From: Pseudomonadota bacterium
GTDB taxonomy: Bacteria > Pseudomonadota > Gammaproteobacteria > Pseudomonadales > Pseudomonadaceae
Direction of reading: 5' to 3'
NCBI GenBank assembly: GCA_023388335.1
Contig: JAEWGL010000236.1
Location: 1 to 35,701 of the forward strand
DNA: 35,701 nt
Shown here: piece by piece, positions 23,595 through 31,743 of the stretch
Position numbering within the stretch: position 1 is the first letter of the stretch
How the letters are laid out: every line of letters starts with the position of its first letter
Made by a program: the position numbers and the translations under genes
The notes under the pieces: model-generated
Told to the model about the DNA's origin: nothing
The model's database searches: none
The model's input: only the letters and a program-made list of their open reading frames with translations

Positions 23595-24602
23595 CTACTG
23601 GAAGAGCGACTCGCTGGAGAGGCCATTCTTCTCAAGGATCTCGCGCAGCCGCTTGAGGCCCTCCACCTGAATCTGCCGCACACGCTCGCGGGTCAGACCG
23701 ATCTCCAGGCCGACATCCTCAAGGGTACTGCTTTCGTGACCGCGCAGACCAAAGCGGCGAATCACCACCTCACGCTGCTTGTCGGTCAATTCACCAAGCC
23801 ACTGGTCGATGCTCTGCGACAGATCGTCGTCCTGCAACAGCTCGCAAGGATCGGTTGGCTTGTCGTCGGTGAGGGTGTCGAGCAACGTCTTGTCGGAGTC
23901 CGGGCCCAGCGAGACGTCCACCGAGGACACACGCTCATTGAGACCGAGCATGCGCTTGACTTCGGCAACCGGCTTCTCGAGCAGGCTGGCGATTTCTTCG
24001 GCAGAGGGTTCATGGTCGAGCTTCTGAGTCAGCTCCCGCGCGGCACGCAGGTAGACGTTAAGCTCCTTGACCACGTGGATCGGCAGGCGAATGGTGCGGG
24101 TCTGATTCATGATCGCCCGCTCGATGGTCTGGCGAATCCACCAGGTGGCATAGGTGGAAAAACGGAAGCCCCGTTCCGGATCGAACTTCTCCACCGCGCG
24201 AATCAGCCCCAGGTTGCCTTCCTCGATCAGGTCGAGCAGCGACAGCCCCCGATTCACGTAGCGCCGGGCGATCTTCACCACTAGGCGCAGGTTGCTTTCG
24301 ATCATGCGCTTGCGACCAGCAGGGTCGCCCCGTTGCGACAGGCGCGCAAAATGCACTTCCTCTTCTGGCGACAGCAGAGGCGAAAAACCGATTTCATTGA
24401 GATACAGCTGGGTAGCATCGAGTGCCCGAGTGTAATCGATGTACTTGTGCTGCTTGAGCGATGAGCCCTGTTTGGCTCGGGTCCGAACCGGAGGTACAGC
24501 AGGTTCGTCTGACACCACATCCGTTTCCAAAACGATGCCCGCCTCCATAAGGAGAACGTCCTCGTCGATGTCAAACTCCGGCACTTCTTTACTGAGAGCC
24601 AT
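23595..24602 (-). CDS. rpoS: RNA polymerase sigma factor RpoS
   Basis: A 335-residue stationary-phase/general stress sigma factor. Region 1.2 includes ATQLYLNEIGFSPLLSPEEEVHFAR. Regions 2.1-2.4 span SNLRLVVKIARRY, LLDLIEEGNLGLIRAVEKFDPERGFRFSTYATWWIRQ. The C-terminal region 4.2 helix-turn-helix is TLEDVGLEIGLTRERVRQIQVEGLKRLR. AAGGAC precedes the ATG. In P. putida its main promoter lies within or near the end of nlpD. A perfect 16-base palindrome in the short 5' spacer and a PsrA-like box in the nlpD 3' end are listed separately. Confidence 0.98.
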   Translation of the reverse strand: MALSKEVPEFDIDEDVLLMEAGIVLETDVVSDEPAVPPVRTRAKQGSSLKQHKYIDYTRALDATQLYLNEIGFSPLLSPEEEVHFARLSQRGDPAGRKRMIESNLRLVVKIARRYVNRGLSLLDLIEEGNLGLIRAVEKFDPERGFRFSTYATWWIRQTIERAIMNQTRTIRLPIHVVKELNVYLRAARELTQKLDHEPSAEEIASLLEKPVAEVKRMLGLNERVSSVDVSLGPDSDKTLLDTLTDDKPTDPCELLQDDDLSQSIDQWLGELTDKQREVVIRRFGLRGHESSTLEDVGLEIGLTRERVRQIQVEGLKRLREILEKNGLSSESLFQ

Positions 24603-24617
24603 TGTTATAGTCCTTTG

Positions 24618-24633
24618 CTGAGTTCGAACTCAG
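24618..24633. repeat. Perfect palindrome in the rpoS 5' leader
   Basis: CTGAGTTCGAACTCAG is a 16-base perfect palindrome ending 16 bases upstream of the rpoS ATG, just before its Shine-Dalgarno. It could be a protein-binding site or an RNA stem-loop that influences translation. Confidence 0.65.
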
Positions 24634-24708
24634 ACTCAAGCGACACCTGCTTCCCTGGCAGCGCTGGAGCCTGTCCCCTCTATGCCAGGAACAGGCCGGG
24701 TACAACAA

Positions 24709-25566
24709 TCAACGGCGTGGCAGAAACTGTAATGGGTCAACGGGTTTACCCTGACGGCGAATCTCGAAATGCAGTTTCACCCGATCAGTGCCTGTAGACC
24801 CCATCTCGGCAATAGTCTGCCCAACCTTGACTTGCTGCCCCTCCCGAACCAAAAGCCTGCGGTTATGACCGTAGGCACTGACATAGGTATCACTGTGCTT
24901 GATGATGATCAGCTCGCCGTAGCCCCGCAAGCCACTCCCGGCGTAAACCACTGATCCATTAGCCGCAGCAAAAACAGGCTGTCCCAAATCACCGGCGATA
25001 TCAACGCCTTTATTCAAACTACCGTTTGAAGCAAATTTGCCAATCAGTACGCCATTTGCGGGCCACGCCCAGCCGCCAGCGGATCGCTCTGCCGCGGGCA
25101 CCTGAGCCGCCGCGGCCGGGGTGGCAGCGACGGGATTTGACGCCGGTTTGCTGGCGCTGGTGACGGGCGCAGCCGTAGTGGCCACTGGCCGACGAATGAC
25201 CGTTGTCGTGCTCGAGGAAGAGGGGTTGGAGACCACCGTGGTGCTGCCGCCGGCACCGCTGCTGAAGCGAATCGGCTGACCGGGTCGGATGGTATAGGGG
25301 GCGGCGATGCCGTTGCGTGCTGCCAGCTCCTTGTAGTCCCAACCGTAGCGGAAGGCGATGGAGAACAGGGTGTCGCCAGGGCGCACGATGTACTGGCCCG
25401 ATGTCACGGTCGGACGCTTGGCCACCATGCTGTTGCGATCGACCACGCGGGCGCCGTTGGAGGACGTGCTGGAGCATCCGGCAAGCAGGGTGCCCATGGC
25501 CAGTGCAATCACCAGAAGCCTGAAGCTCGATCGATCCCTGCGCTGCCGAATGATTGTTTGCCCCAC
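24709..25566 (-). CDS. nlpD: Lipoprotein NlpD, LysM plus degenerate LytM activator of amidase
   Basis: A 285-residue outer-membrane lipoprotein that activates the AmiC-type amidase at septation. The signal ends in the lipobox LLAGC. A LysM domain follows (YIVRPGDTLFSIAFRYGWDYKELAARNGI), then a Ser/Thr/Ala/Pro-rich linker with runs of Ser. The C-terminal M23/LytM domain reads NKGVDIAG where an active enzyme would have the zinc-ligand His, so it is an activator, not a hydrolase. The start is GTG 25566 with GAGAGGA upstream; the frame stays open to 25704, but only this start places the signal peptide correctly. rpoS follows downstream. Confidence 0.92.
   Translation of the reverse strand: MGQTIIRQRRDRSSFRLLVIALAMGTLLAGCSSTSSNGARVVDRNSMVAKRPTVTSGQYIVRPGDTLFSIAFRYGWDYKELAARNGIAAPYTIRPGQPIRFSSGAGGSTTVVSNPSSSSTTTVIRRPVATTAAPVTSASKPASNPVAATPAAAAQVPAAERSAGGWAWPANGVLIGKFASNGSLNKGVDIAGDLGQPVFAAANGSVVYAGSGLRGYGELIIIKHSDTYVSAYGHNRRLLVREGQQVKVGQTIAEMGSTGTDRVKLHFEIRRQGKPVDPLQFLPRR
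24766..24778 (-). promoter_or_regulatory. Possible PsrA-binding box for rpoS
   Basis: On the minus strand GAAAC-TGC-ATTTC resembles the PsrA consensus (G/C)AAAC-N2-4-GTTT(G/C), with one deviation. It lies inside the end of nlpD about 165 bases before rpoS. PsrA is a known activator of rpoS in pseudomonads. I could not place the -35/-10 pair with confidence. Confidence 0.4.
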
Positions 25567-25614
25567 CCGCCGCTTCCTCTCAATGGTGACGTTACGAAAT
25601 GCAATATTGTTACA

Positions 25615-25620
25615 ATTATA
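25615..25620 (-). promoter_or_regulatory. Consensus -10 (TATAAT) upstream of nlpD
   Basis: On the minus strand TATAAT lies 48 bases before the nlpD GTG, in the 180-base pcm-nlpD spacer. The -35 at 17 bases is poor. The adjacent ATTGT-T-ACAAT palindrome (25606-25616) overlaps the transcription-start side. Confidence 0.4.
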
Positions 25621-25746
25621 ACCGAGCCGACCCAGCTTGGGCGCTTCGGCGCACGTCGGGGTCTGCGCAAGCAATGCGTGGGCCCCGCCTGATAGACCGG
25701 CCATCGCCTGCAGAATTCGCTGCTGCCGTAAATATACCCGCGTGGA

Positions 25747-26424
25747 TCAGGCCAAGGGCCCATTGAGCAGCGGCACGAATCGCACGGCGCCGAGCACGCG
25801 GCGTGAAAAACCCTGCTCCTCCCGTACAATCAGCATGAGCTGTTGGGTTTCCCCCGCAGGGCCCACGGGAATCACCATGCGTCCGCCTGGGGCGAGCTGA
25901 TCCAGCAGCGCTTGCGGCACCTCTGACGCTACCGCGGTGACGATGATGCCATTGTAGGGCGCCAGCGCCGGCCAGCCCTCGCAGCCGTCGCCCCAGCGAA
26001 ACACCACGTTGCGCAGGTTCAGCTCAAGTAGACGCTCCTTGGCGCGGTCCTGCAGGACCTTGATCCGCTCCACCGAGAACACCCGTTCCACCAGTTGCGC
26101 CAGGATTGCCGTCTGATAGCCCGACCCCGTGCCGATCTCCAGCACCTTGTCCAGGGGGCCGGCCTCCAGCAGCAACTCACTCATATGCGCGACCATGAAG
26201 GGTTGCGAGATGGTCTGATTGTGCCCAATGGGCAACGCGGTGTCTTCGTACGCGCGGTGCGCCAGAGCCTCGTCGACGAAGAGGTGGCGCGGGGTGCGGC
26301 GGATCACATCGAGGACCCGTGTGTTCGAAACACCCTCGTCGGACAGGCGCTGGATCAGGCGCTCGCGTGTGCGCTGGGAAGTCATGCCTATGCCACGGCG
26401 CGTGAGATCGTCCTGTTGGCGCAT
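25747..26424 (-). CDS. pcm: Protein-L-isoaspartate O-methyltransferase Pcm
   Basis: A 225-residue SAM-dependent repair enzyme that methylates isoaspartyl residues in damaged proteins. It has the substrate-loop motif LPIGHNQTISQPFMVAHM (residues about 68-85), motif I VLEIGTGSGYQTAILA, and the later DQLAPGGRMVIPVG. ATG 26424 shares one base with the surE stop (TGATG on the minus strand), so the two genes are translationally coupled. An ATG at codon 14 is an alternative start. The surE-pcm-nlpD-rpoS order is a widespread gammaproteobacterial stationary-phase cluster. Confidence 0.95.
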   Translation of the reverse strand: MRQQDDLTRRGIGMTSQRTRERLIQRLSDEGVSNTRVLDVIRRTPRHLFVDEALAHRAYEDTALPIGHNQTISQPFMVAHMSELLLEAGPLDKVLEIGTGSGYQTAILAQLVERVFSVERIKVLQDRAKERLLELNLRNVVFRWGDGCEGWPALAPYNGIIVTAVASEVPQALLDQLAPGGRMVIPVGPAGETQQLMLIVREEQGFSRRVLGAVRFVPLLNGPLA

Positions 26425-27173
26425 CAGAGCAGCCCCTCCAGCCAGCCTTCCATGCGCTCGAAGGCATCATTGAAGGTGCGATCGAGCTGCAATGGGGTGA
26501 TCGCCACGTAGCCCTGCATCACCGCATGGAAGTCCGTGCCGGGCCCGCCATCTTCGGCGTCGCCGGCGACGGCGATCCAGTAACCTTCCTTGCCGCGCGG
26601 ATTGACCACCTTGGTGGGCGCTGCCGCACGTGCCCGATGACCCAGGCGGGTCAGCTGGATGCCACGGATATGCTCAAGTGGCAGGTTGGGAATGTTGACG
26701 TTCAATACGGTACGCGGCGGCAACTCCAGGCGCGACTGCGCCTCGACCAAGCGGCGGGCGATGTACGCTGCCGTCGGCAGGTTGTCAGGCAGACGCGACA
26801 CCAGCGAGAACGCCAGGGAGGTACCACCGAGGAAACGACCTTCGAGCGCTGCGGCGACAGTGCCTGAATACAGCACGTCATCACCCAGGTTGGCGCCCAG
26901 GTTGATGCCGGAGACGACCATGTCGGGCGTCTGTTCAAGCAGGCCATTGAGCCCCAGGTGCACGCAGTCGGTCGGCGTGCCGTTGAGGCTGATGAAGCCA
27001 TTGGCCAAGGTCTGCGGGCACAGAGGCCGGTCGAGTGTCAGCGAGCTGCCAGCGCCGCTCTTGTCTTGGTCCGGGGCAATCACCACGCAGTCGGCATAAT
27101 CCGCCAGCGCAGCATGCAGCGCGGCGAGTCCGGGTGCGGTTACACCGTCGTCGTTCGAAATCAGAATACGCAT
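26424..27173 (-). CDS. surE: 5'/3'-nucleotidase SurE
   Basis: A 249-residue metal-dependent survival nucleotidase acting on nucleoside monophosphates and short polyphosphate. The N-terminal MRILISNDDG places the metal ligands D8 and D9. VIAPDQDKSGAGSSLTL and VSGINLGANLGDDVLYSGTVAAA complete the active site. ATG 27173 starts exactly at the conserved motif. The gene start overlaps the truD 3' end by 13 bases, and its stop overlaps pcm by one. Confidence 0.97.
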   Translation of the reverse strand: MRILISNDDGVTAPGLAALHAALADYADCVVIAPDQDKSGAGSSLTLDRPLCPQTLANGFISLNGTPTDCVHLGLNGLLEQTPDMVVSGINLGANLGDDVLYSGTVAAALEGRFLGGTSLAFSLVSRLPDNLPTAAYIARRLVEAQSRLELPPRTVLNVNIPNLPLEHIRGIQLTRLGHRARAAAPTKVVNPRGKEGYWIAVAGDAEDGGPGTDFHAVMQGYVAITPLQLDRTFNDAFERMEGWLEGLL

Positions 27174-28219
27174 GGGCTGTCCGTCTGCCCCACCGGCACC
27201 AGATCGACAAGCTCGCGCACCATGACGGTGGCGAAGCATCCGGCCGGAAGGACGAATTCCAGTTGCAGGATATCAGGCTCGGGATAATGCCACGTCAGCC
27301 CGCCAATAGGGAGCCGCAGGATGCGACGCTCGTGCCCCATGCCCGCACGGGCCAACCATTGACACAGTGCTTCGTTTGCTGCGCCGACCCGCTGTTCGAC
27401 CTCGGCTGTTGCGCCCGCCGTGAGCGTCGGCCCGTCGCCCCAGAGCGGGCCGGTCGGATGCAGATCGAGGATTGCCAGGCGAGGATCGGAGCATTCCTGC
27501 TCACCCGCCGGAAAGAAGCTACGGCTATTGGTGAAGGCCAGCAGGTCACCCATCTGCGCGTGCTGCCAGGTACCCTCGGCGACCCGTGCCGCCAGCACCT
27601 GGTTGAACAAGTAGCTGCGCGCGGTCGAGAGCAGGCGCGAACGCACGTTGCGCTGTTCGGGCAAGGCTGCCCGAGCGGCCCATTCGCGGGCATCGACGAG
27701 GTTGCCACCGGCATGCCCGAAGCGCTGGCTGCCAAAGTAGTTGGGCACGCCCTGCTGCTTCAACTGCGCCAAGCGCGCATCGAGGGCCTGATGGTCCGCC
27801 GCCAGGGCCGTCAGGCGCAGAATGAAGCCGTTGGCCGAATGTGCGCCGCGTTGCAGTTTGCGCAGGTGGCGCGCCTGCTTGAGGATGCGCAGGCTGGCAT
27901 CCTCTGCCCGCGAAAGGTCAGGGTCGGCCTTGCCCGGCAGGTGCAGGCTGAACCATTGTCGGGTCAAGGCCTGGCGATCCTTGAGCCCGGCGTAGCTGAT
28001 GTTGCGCAGCGGCACGCCAGAGGCGCGGGCCAGGCGGCGGGCGGCCTCTTCAGTATTGAGGTCACGCTTTTCGACCCACAGCCAGAGGTGCTCACCCTGG
28101 CCGGCAAGCGGGATGTCGAGTACCTCGTCGACCTGGAAGTCCTCGGCCACCGCCTTGAGCACGGCGGTCCCCAGCGCTTGGCCTGAAGCCCGCGGCCCGA
28201 GCAGTTCGAATTCGGTCAT
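27161..28219 (-). CDS. truD: tRNA pseudouridine(13) synthase TruD
   Basis: A 352-residue pseudouridine synthase for U13 of tRNA-Glu. The catalytic Asp81 lies in NISYAGLKDRQA. The TruD-specific insertion domain is roughly residues 155-300, with the family stretch GVPNYFGSQRFGHAGGNLVDA. The start ATG overlaps the ispF stop by four bases (ATGA) and the 3' end overlaps surE by 13 bases, so ispF-truD-surE-pcm form one coupled operon. Confidence 0.96.
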   Translation of the reverse strand: MTEFELLGPRASGQALGTAVLKAVAEDFQVDEVLDIPLAGQGEHLWLWVEKRDLNTEEAARRLARASGVPLRNISYAGLKDRQALTRQWFSLHLPGKADPDLSRAEDASLRILKQARHLRKLQRGAHSANGFILRLTALAADHQALDARLAQLKQQGVPNYFGSQRFGHAGGNLVDAREWAARAALPEQRNVRSRLLSTARSYLFNQVLAARVAEGTWQHAQMGDLLAFTNSRSFFPAGEQECSDPRLAILDLHPTGPLWGDGPTLTAGATAEVEQRVGAANEALCQWLARAGMGHERRILRLPIGGLTWHYPEPDILQLEFVLPAGCFATVMVRELVDLVPVGQTDSPCVF

Positions 28220-28689
28220 GCTGGCAGCAACAGGGCGACCGCATGCACGGCGATGCCCTCCTCACGTCCGGTGAAGCCCAGCTTCTCGGTGGTGGTTGCC
28301 TTGACGTTGACCTGATCGAGCTCGACCTGCAGGTCCTCGGCGATGCGTTGACGCATGGTCTCGATGTGCGGCGCCATTTTCGGTGCCTGGGCGACGATGG
28401 TAGCGTCGACGTTGCCGACCTTCCAGCCCTTGTTCCGCACCACCTGTACGACGTGGCGCAGCAGCACGCGGCTGTCGGCACCCTTGAACTGCGGATCGGT
28501 GTCGGGGAAGTGCTTGCCGATATCACCCAGCGCGGCGGCACCCAGCAGGGCGTCGCTCAGGGCGTGCAACACCACGTCGCCATCGGAATGGGCGAGCAAG
28601 CCGGACGTGTGCGCAATGCGCACCCCACCCAAGGTAATGAAATCGCCGTTCGTGAAACGGTGCACATCGTAGCCGTGGCCAATACGCAT
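28216..28689 (-). CDS. ispF: 2-C-methyl-D-erythritol 2,4-cyclodiphosphate synthase IspF
   Basis: A 157-residue trimeric enzyme of the MEP isoprenoid pathway that cyclises CDP-ME 2-phosphate. The zinc ligands D8 and H10 are in GHGYDVHRF. Then come GLLAHSDGDVVLHALSDALLGAAALGDIGKHFPDTD and, near the C-terminus, ATTTEKLGFTGREEGIAVHAV. Full length. It heads the truD-surE-pcm operon; its partner ispD lies about 3 kb upstream in a separate operon. Confidence 0.97.
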   Translation of the reverse strand: MRIGHGYDVHRFTNGDFITLGGVRIAHTSGLLAHSDGDVVLHALSDALLGAAALGDIGKHFPDTDPQFKGADSRVLLRHVVQVVRNKGWKVGNVDATIVAQAPKMAPHIETMRQRIAEDLQVELDQVNVKATTTEKLGFTGREEGIAVHAVALLLPA

Positions 28690-28691
28690 AG

Positions 28692-28718
28692 AAAAACGCC
28701 CTGATTGAGTCAGGGCGT
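28692..28718 (-). terminator. Terminator between fghA and ispF
   Basis: ACGCCCTGA (28696-28704) pairs with TCAGGGCGT (28710-28718) around a five-base loop. On the minus strand it is followed by TTTTTC (28696-28691), ending the frmA-fghA transcript two bases before the ispF start. The ispF promoter must lie within or upstream of it. Confidence 0.75.
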
Positions 28719-28760
28719 GATTCTACCTGCTTTGCCCCACCTTGGGCGGGTTTGTCGGGC

Positions 28761-29615
28761 CTATAGCCGGCCCAGCGCAACGGCGTGGTGACGCACGTGC
28801 TCATCGATGAAACTGGCGATGAAGTAGTAGCTGTGGTCGTACCCAGGTTGCAGGCGAAGGGCCAGCTTGTGACCGCCTTTTTTCGCCGCCTGTTCGAGCG
28901 CCTCTGGCTTGAGCTGGTTGACCAGAAAGTCATCGCGATCACCCTGGTCCACCAGCAGTGGCGGACATTGTCCGCTTGCCGTTTCGGCAAGCAGGACGCT
29001 GGCATCCCACTCCCGCCAGCGCGCCCGATCCTCGCCCAGGTAGCGGGAGAACGCCTTCTCGCCCCACGGGCAATCCATCGGGTTGCTGATCGGCGAGAAC
29101 GCCGACACCGACCGGTAGCGTCCCGGGTTGCGCAATGCGCAAACCAAGGCCCCATGCCCACCCATGGAGTGGCCACTGATACCGCGCTGGTCCGACGCGG
29201 GGAAGTGCGCCTCGATCAGCGCAGGCAGTTCGTCGACCACATAGTCGTGCATGCGGTAGTGCTGGGCCCAGGGCTGCTGGGTGGCGTTGAGGTAGAAGCC
29301 GGCCCCCAGGCCGAAGTCCCAGGCCCCGTCCGGGTCACCTGGCACCTGCTCGCCACGCGGGCTGGTATCGGGAGCGACGATGATCAACCCCAACTCGGCG
29401 GCGAGCCGATGGGCACCGGCCTTCTGCATGAAGTTCTCGTCCGTGCAGGTCAGGCCGCTGAGCCAGTACAGCACGGGCAGTTTCGTGTCCAGCTCGGCCT
29501 GTGGCGGCAGATACACGGCGAACACCATGTCGCAATCCAGCACCTGGGAACGGTGCCGGTAACGCTTGTGCCAGCCGCCGAAGCTCTTCTGGCAGGAGAT
29601 GTTTTCCAGGCTCAT
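28761..29615 (-). CDS. fghA: S-formylglutathione hydrolase FghA
   Basis: A 284-residue cytoplasmic esterase-D-type hydrolase that splits S-formylglutathione to formate and glutathione, the second step of formaldehyde detoxification. It has an alpha/beta-hydrolase fold with LPVLYWLSGLTCTDENFMQKAG near 46-67 and the nucleophile elbow GHSMGGHGAL with Ser150. The catalytic His is in the C-terminal GYDHSYYFI. It starts eight bases after the frmA stop, so both steps are encoded in one operon. Confidence 0.96.
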   Translation of the reverse strand: MSLENISCQKSFGGWHKRYRHRSQVLDCDMVFAVYLPPQAELDTKLPVLYWLSGLTCTDENFMQKAGAHRLAAELGLIIVAPDTSPRGEQVPGDPDGAWDFGLGAGFYLNATQQPWAQHYRMHDYVVDELPALIEAHFPASDQRGISGHSMGGHGALVCALRNPGRYRSVSAFSPISNPMDCPWGEKAFSRYLGEDRARWREWDASVLLAETASGQCPPLLVDQGDRDDFLVNQLKPEALEQAAKKGGHKLALRLQPGYDHSYYFIASFIDEHVRHHAVALGRL

Positions 29616-29623
29616 GGCTGACC

Positions 29624-30736
29624 TCAGAAGTGGATCACGCTGCGGATGCTCTTGCCTTCGTGCATCAGATCGAAGGCTTTGTTGATGTCTTCCAGACCCA
29701 TGGTGTGGGTGATGAAGGTGTCCAGTGGGATCTCTCCCTTTTCCGACATTTCAACGTAGCTTGGCAGCTCGCTGCGCCCACGCACGCCGCCGAACGCCGA
29801 ACCGCGCCAGACACGGCCAGTCACCAGCTGGAACGGGCGCGTGGCGATTTCCTGGCCGGCACCGGCCACGCCAATGATCACCGACTCGCCCCAGCCCTTG
29901 TGGCAGCATTCCAGGGCCGCGCGCATCAGTTGGACGTTGCCAATGCACTCGAAGGAGAAGTCCACGCCGCCATCGGTCAAGTCGACGATCACTTCCTGGA
30001 TTGGACGGTCGTAGTCCTTCGGGTTGATGCAGTCGGTCGCACCGAGTTGCTTGGCGATCTCGAACTTGGCCGGGTTGATGTCGATGGCGATGATCCGCGA
30101 GGCCTTGGCCTTCACCGCGCCAATGACCGCCGACAGGCCGATGCCGCCAAGGCCGAAGATGGCCACGGTGTCGCCAGGCTTGACCTTGGCGGTGTTGAGC
30201 ACGGCGCCGATGCCGGTGGTGACGCCGCAGCCGAGCAGGCAGACTTTCTCCAGCGGCGCTTCTTTCTGGATCTTGGCCACGGAGATTTCCGGCAGCACCG
30301 TGTACTCCGAGAAGGTCGAGGTCCCCATGTAGTGGAACAATTGCTGACCCTTGTAGGAAAAGCGCGTGGTTCCATCAGGCATCAGGCCCTTGCCCTGGGT
30401 CGCGCGGATGGCCTGGCACAGGTTGGTCTTGCCCGAACGGCAGAACTTGCACTGGCCGCACTCCGGCGTGTACAGCGGGATGACGTGATCGCCCACCGCC
30501 ACCGAGGTGACCCCCTCGCCCACCGCCTCGACGATGGCGCCGCCCTCGTGGCCGAGGATCGACGGAAAGATGCCTTCAGGATCGGCTCCCGACAGGGTGT
30601 AGGCATCGGTATGGCACACGCCGCTGGCGACCACGCGCAACAGCACCTCACCGGCCTTGGGCATGCCCACGTCGACTTCGACGATTTCCAAGGGTTTTTT
30701 CGCCTCGAAGGCTACAGCGGCACGGGACTTGATCAT
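29624..30736 (-). CDS. frmA: S-(hydroxymethyl)glutathione dehydrogenase (class III ADH)
   Basis: A 370-residue zinc-dependent dehydrogenase oxidising S-hydroxymethylglutathione to S-formylglutathione with NAD+. The catalytic-zinc region is SGVCHTDAYTLSG and GHEGGAIVEAVGEGV. The structural zinc cysteines lie in CGQCKFCRSGKTNLC. The Rossmann motif is FGLGGIGLSAVIGA, and the C-terminal GRSELPSYVEM is typical of class III. ATG 30736 is chosen; an in-frame TTG lies one codon earlier. GGAG precedes it. The gene is divergent from a LysR regulator across a 108-base spacer, which is a different arrangement from the FrmR-controlled E. coli operon. Also called adhC. Confidence 0.96.
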   Translation of the reverse strand: MIKSRAAVAFEAKKPLEIVEVDVGMPKAGEVLLRVVASGVCHTDAYTLSGADPEGIFPSILGHEGGAIVEAVGEGVTSVAVGDHVIPLYTPECGQCKFCRSGKTNLCQAIRATQGKGLMPDGTTRFSYKGQQLFHYMGTSTFSEYTVLPEISVAKIQKEAPLEKVCLLGCGVTTGIGAVLNTAKVKPGDTVAIFGLGGIGLSAVIGAVKAKASRIIAIDINPAKFEIAKQLGATDCINPKDYDRPIQEVIVDLTDGGVDFSFECIGNVQLMRAALECCHKGWGESVIIGVAGAGQEIATRPFQLVTGRVWRGSAFGGVRGRSELPSYVEMSEKGEIPLDTFITHTMGLEDINKAFDLMHEGKSIRSVIHF

Positions 30737-30779
30737 CAAGCGTCTCCAGTTGGAAGGGTCAATTCAGTCCCGAAGTGTA

Positions 30780-30800
30780 ATTCATGCGCTTTTGATGAAT
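30780..30800. promoter_or_regulatory. Palindrome in the frmA-LysR divergent spacer
   Basis: ATTCAT (30780-30785) and ATGAAT (30795-30800) are perfect inverted arms separated by nine bases. This fits the T-N11-A type of LysR operator and lies midway between the divergent starts. Confidence 0.45.
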
Positions 30801-30844
30801 AATCCGGGCAAAGACAAAACATTATTGCTGTATGGGGATAGTCA

Positions 30845-31741
30845 ATGGGTAGTCGCTGGGAAGGCATCGACGAATTCGTTGCCGTGGCCGAATCGGGACA
30901 GTTCACCGCGGCCGCCGAACGCCTGGGCGTCTCGTCCTCGCACATCAGCCGACAGATCGCCCGCCTTGAAGAACGCTTGCAAACACGCCTGCTGTACCGC
31001 AGTACACGACGTGTAACGTTGAGCGAAGCCGGGCAGACCTTCCTGCAGCATTGTCAGCGTCTGCAGGATGGCCGCGAGGAAGCGCTGCGCGCCATGGGGG
31101 ACCTGGCCAGCGAGCCCAAGGGGTTGCTGCGCATGACCTGCGCCGTGGCCTATGGCGAGCGCTTCATCGTGCCGCTGGTGACCCGCTTCATGGGCCTCTA
31201 CCCGCAATTGCGGATAGAGGTGCAATTGAGCAATCACCCCCTCGATCTGCTGCACGAAGGCATGGACCTGGCGATCCGTCTCGGCCGCCTGCAGGATTCA
31301 CGGCTGGTGGCTACCCGCCTCGCGCCACGGCGCATGTACCTGTGCGCGTCACCGGCCTACCTCGAGCGTTATGGCCGCCCCCACAGCCTCTCGGAGCTGG
31401 CTCGCCACAACTGCCTGATCGGCAGCTCCGACCTGTGGGCGCTGCAGCAGGAGGGCCGCGAACTCAGCCAACGCGTGCAGGGCAACTGGCGGTGCAACAG
31501 TGGACAGGCCGTATTGGATGCGGCCTTGCAGGGCATGGGGTTGTGTCAGTTACCGGACTACTACGTGCGTGAGCATCTGCACAGCGGTGCACTGGTGTCG
31601 CTGCTCGAAGCCCATCAGCCGCCCAATACCGCCGTCTGGGCGCTGTATCCGCAGCAGCGGCATCTGTCGCCCAAGGTACGCCGGCTGGTGGATTATCTGA
31701 AGGAAGGGTTAGCGCAGTTGCCAGAGTATCGCGCCGTCTGA
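30845..31741 (+). CDS. LysR-family regulator divergent from the formaldehyde operon
   Basis: A 298-residue LysR-type regulator of the subgroup with the N-terminal motif DEFVAVAESGQFTAAAERLGVSSSHISRQIARLEERL (helix-turn-helix, residues 8-45). The effector domain runs from about 90 to 295. MDLAIRLGRLQDSRLVATRLAPRRMYLCASPAYL is typical of the CrgA/AaeR-like group. No ligand can be assigned. Context suggests control of frmA-fghA and itself. It ends two bases from the convergent ispD stop. The start ATG has GGGGAT upstream. Confidence 0.9.
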   Translation: MGSRWEGIDEFVAVAESGQFTAAAERLGVSSSHISRQIARLEERLQTRLLYRSTRRVTLSEAGQTFLQHCQRLQDGREEALRAMGDLASEPKGLLRMTCAVAYGERFIVPLVTRFMGLYPQLRIEVQLSNHPLDLLHEGMDLAIRLGRLQDSRLVATRLAPRRMYLCASPAYLERYGRPHSLSELARHNCLIGSSDLWALQQEGRELSQRVQGNWRCNSGQAVLDAALQGMGLCQLPDYYVREHLHSGALVSLLEAHQPPNTAVWALYPQQRHLSPKVRRLVDYLKEGLAQLPEYRAV

Positions 31742-31743
31742 GA

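Noticed and set aside
25106..25240. Ser/Thr/Ala-rich stretch of nlpD as a possible frameshift or repeat expansion
   Set aside because: The frame is continuous from LysM to LytM and such linkers are normal in NlpD.
27035..28186. 383-codon open frame on the plus strand opposite truD and surE
   Set aside because: Shadow frame; truD and surE are both intact and recognised.
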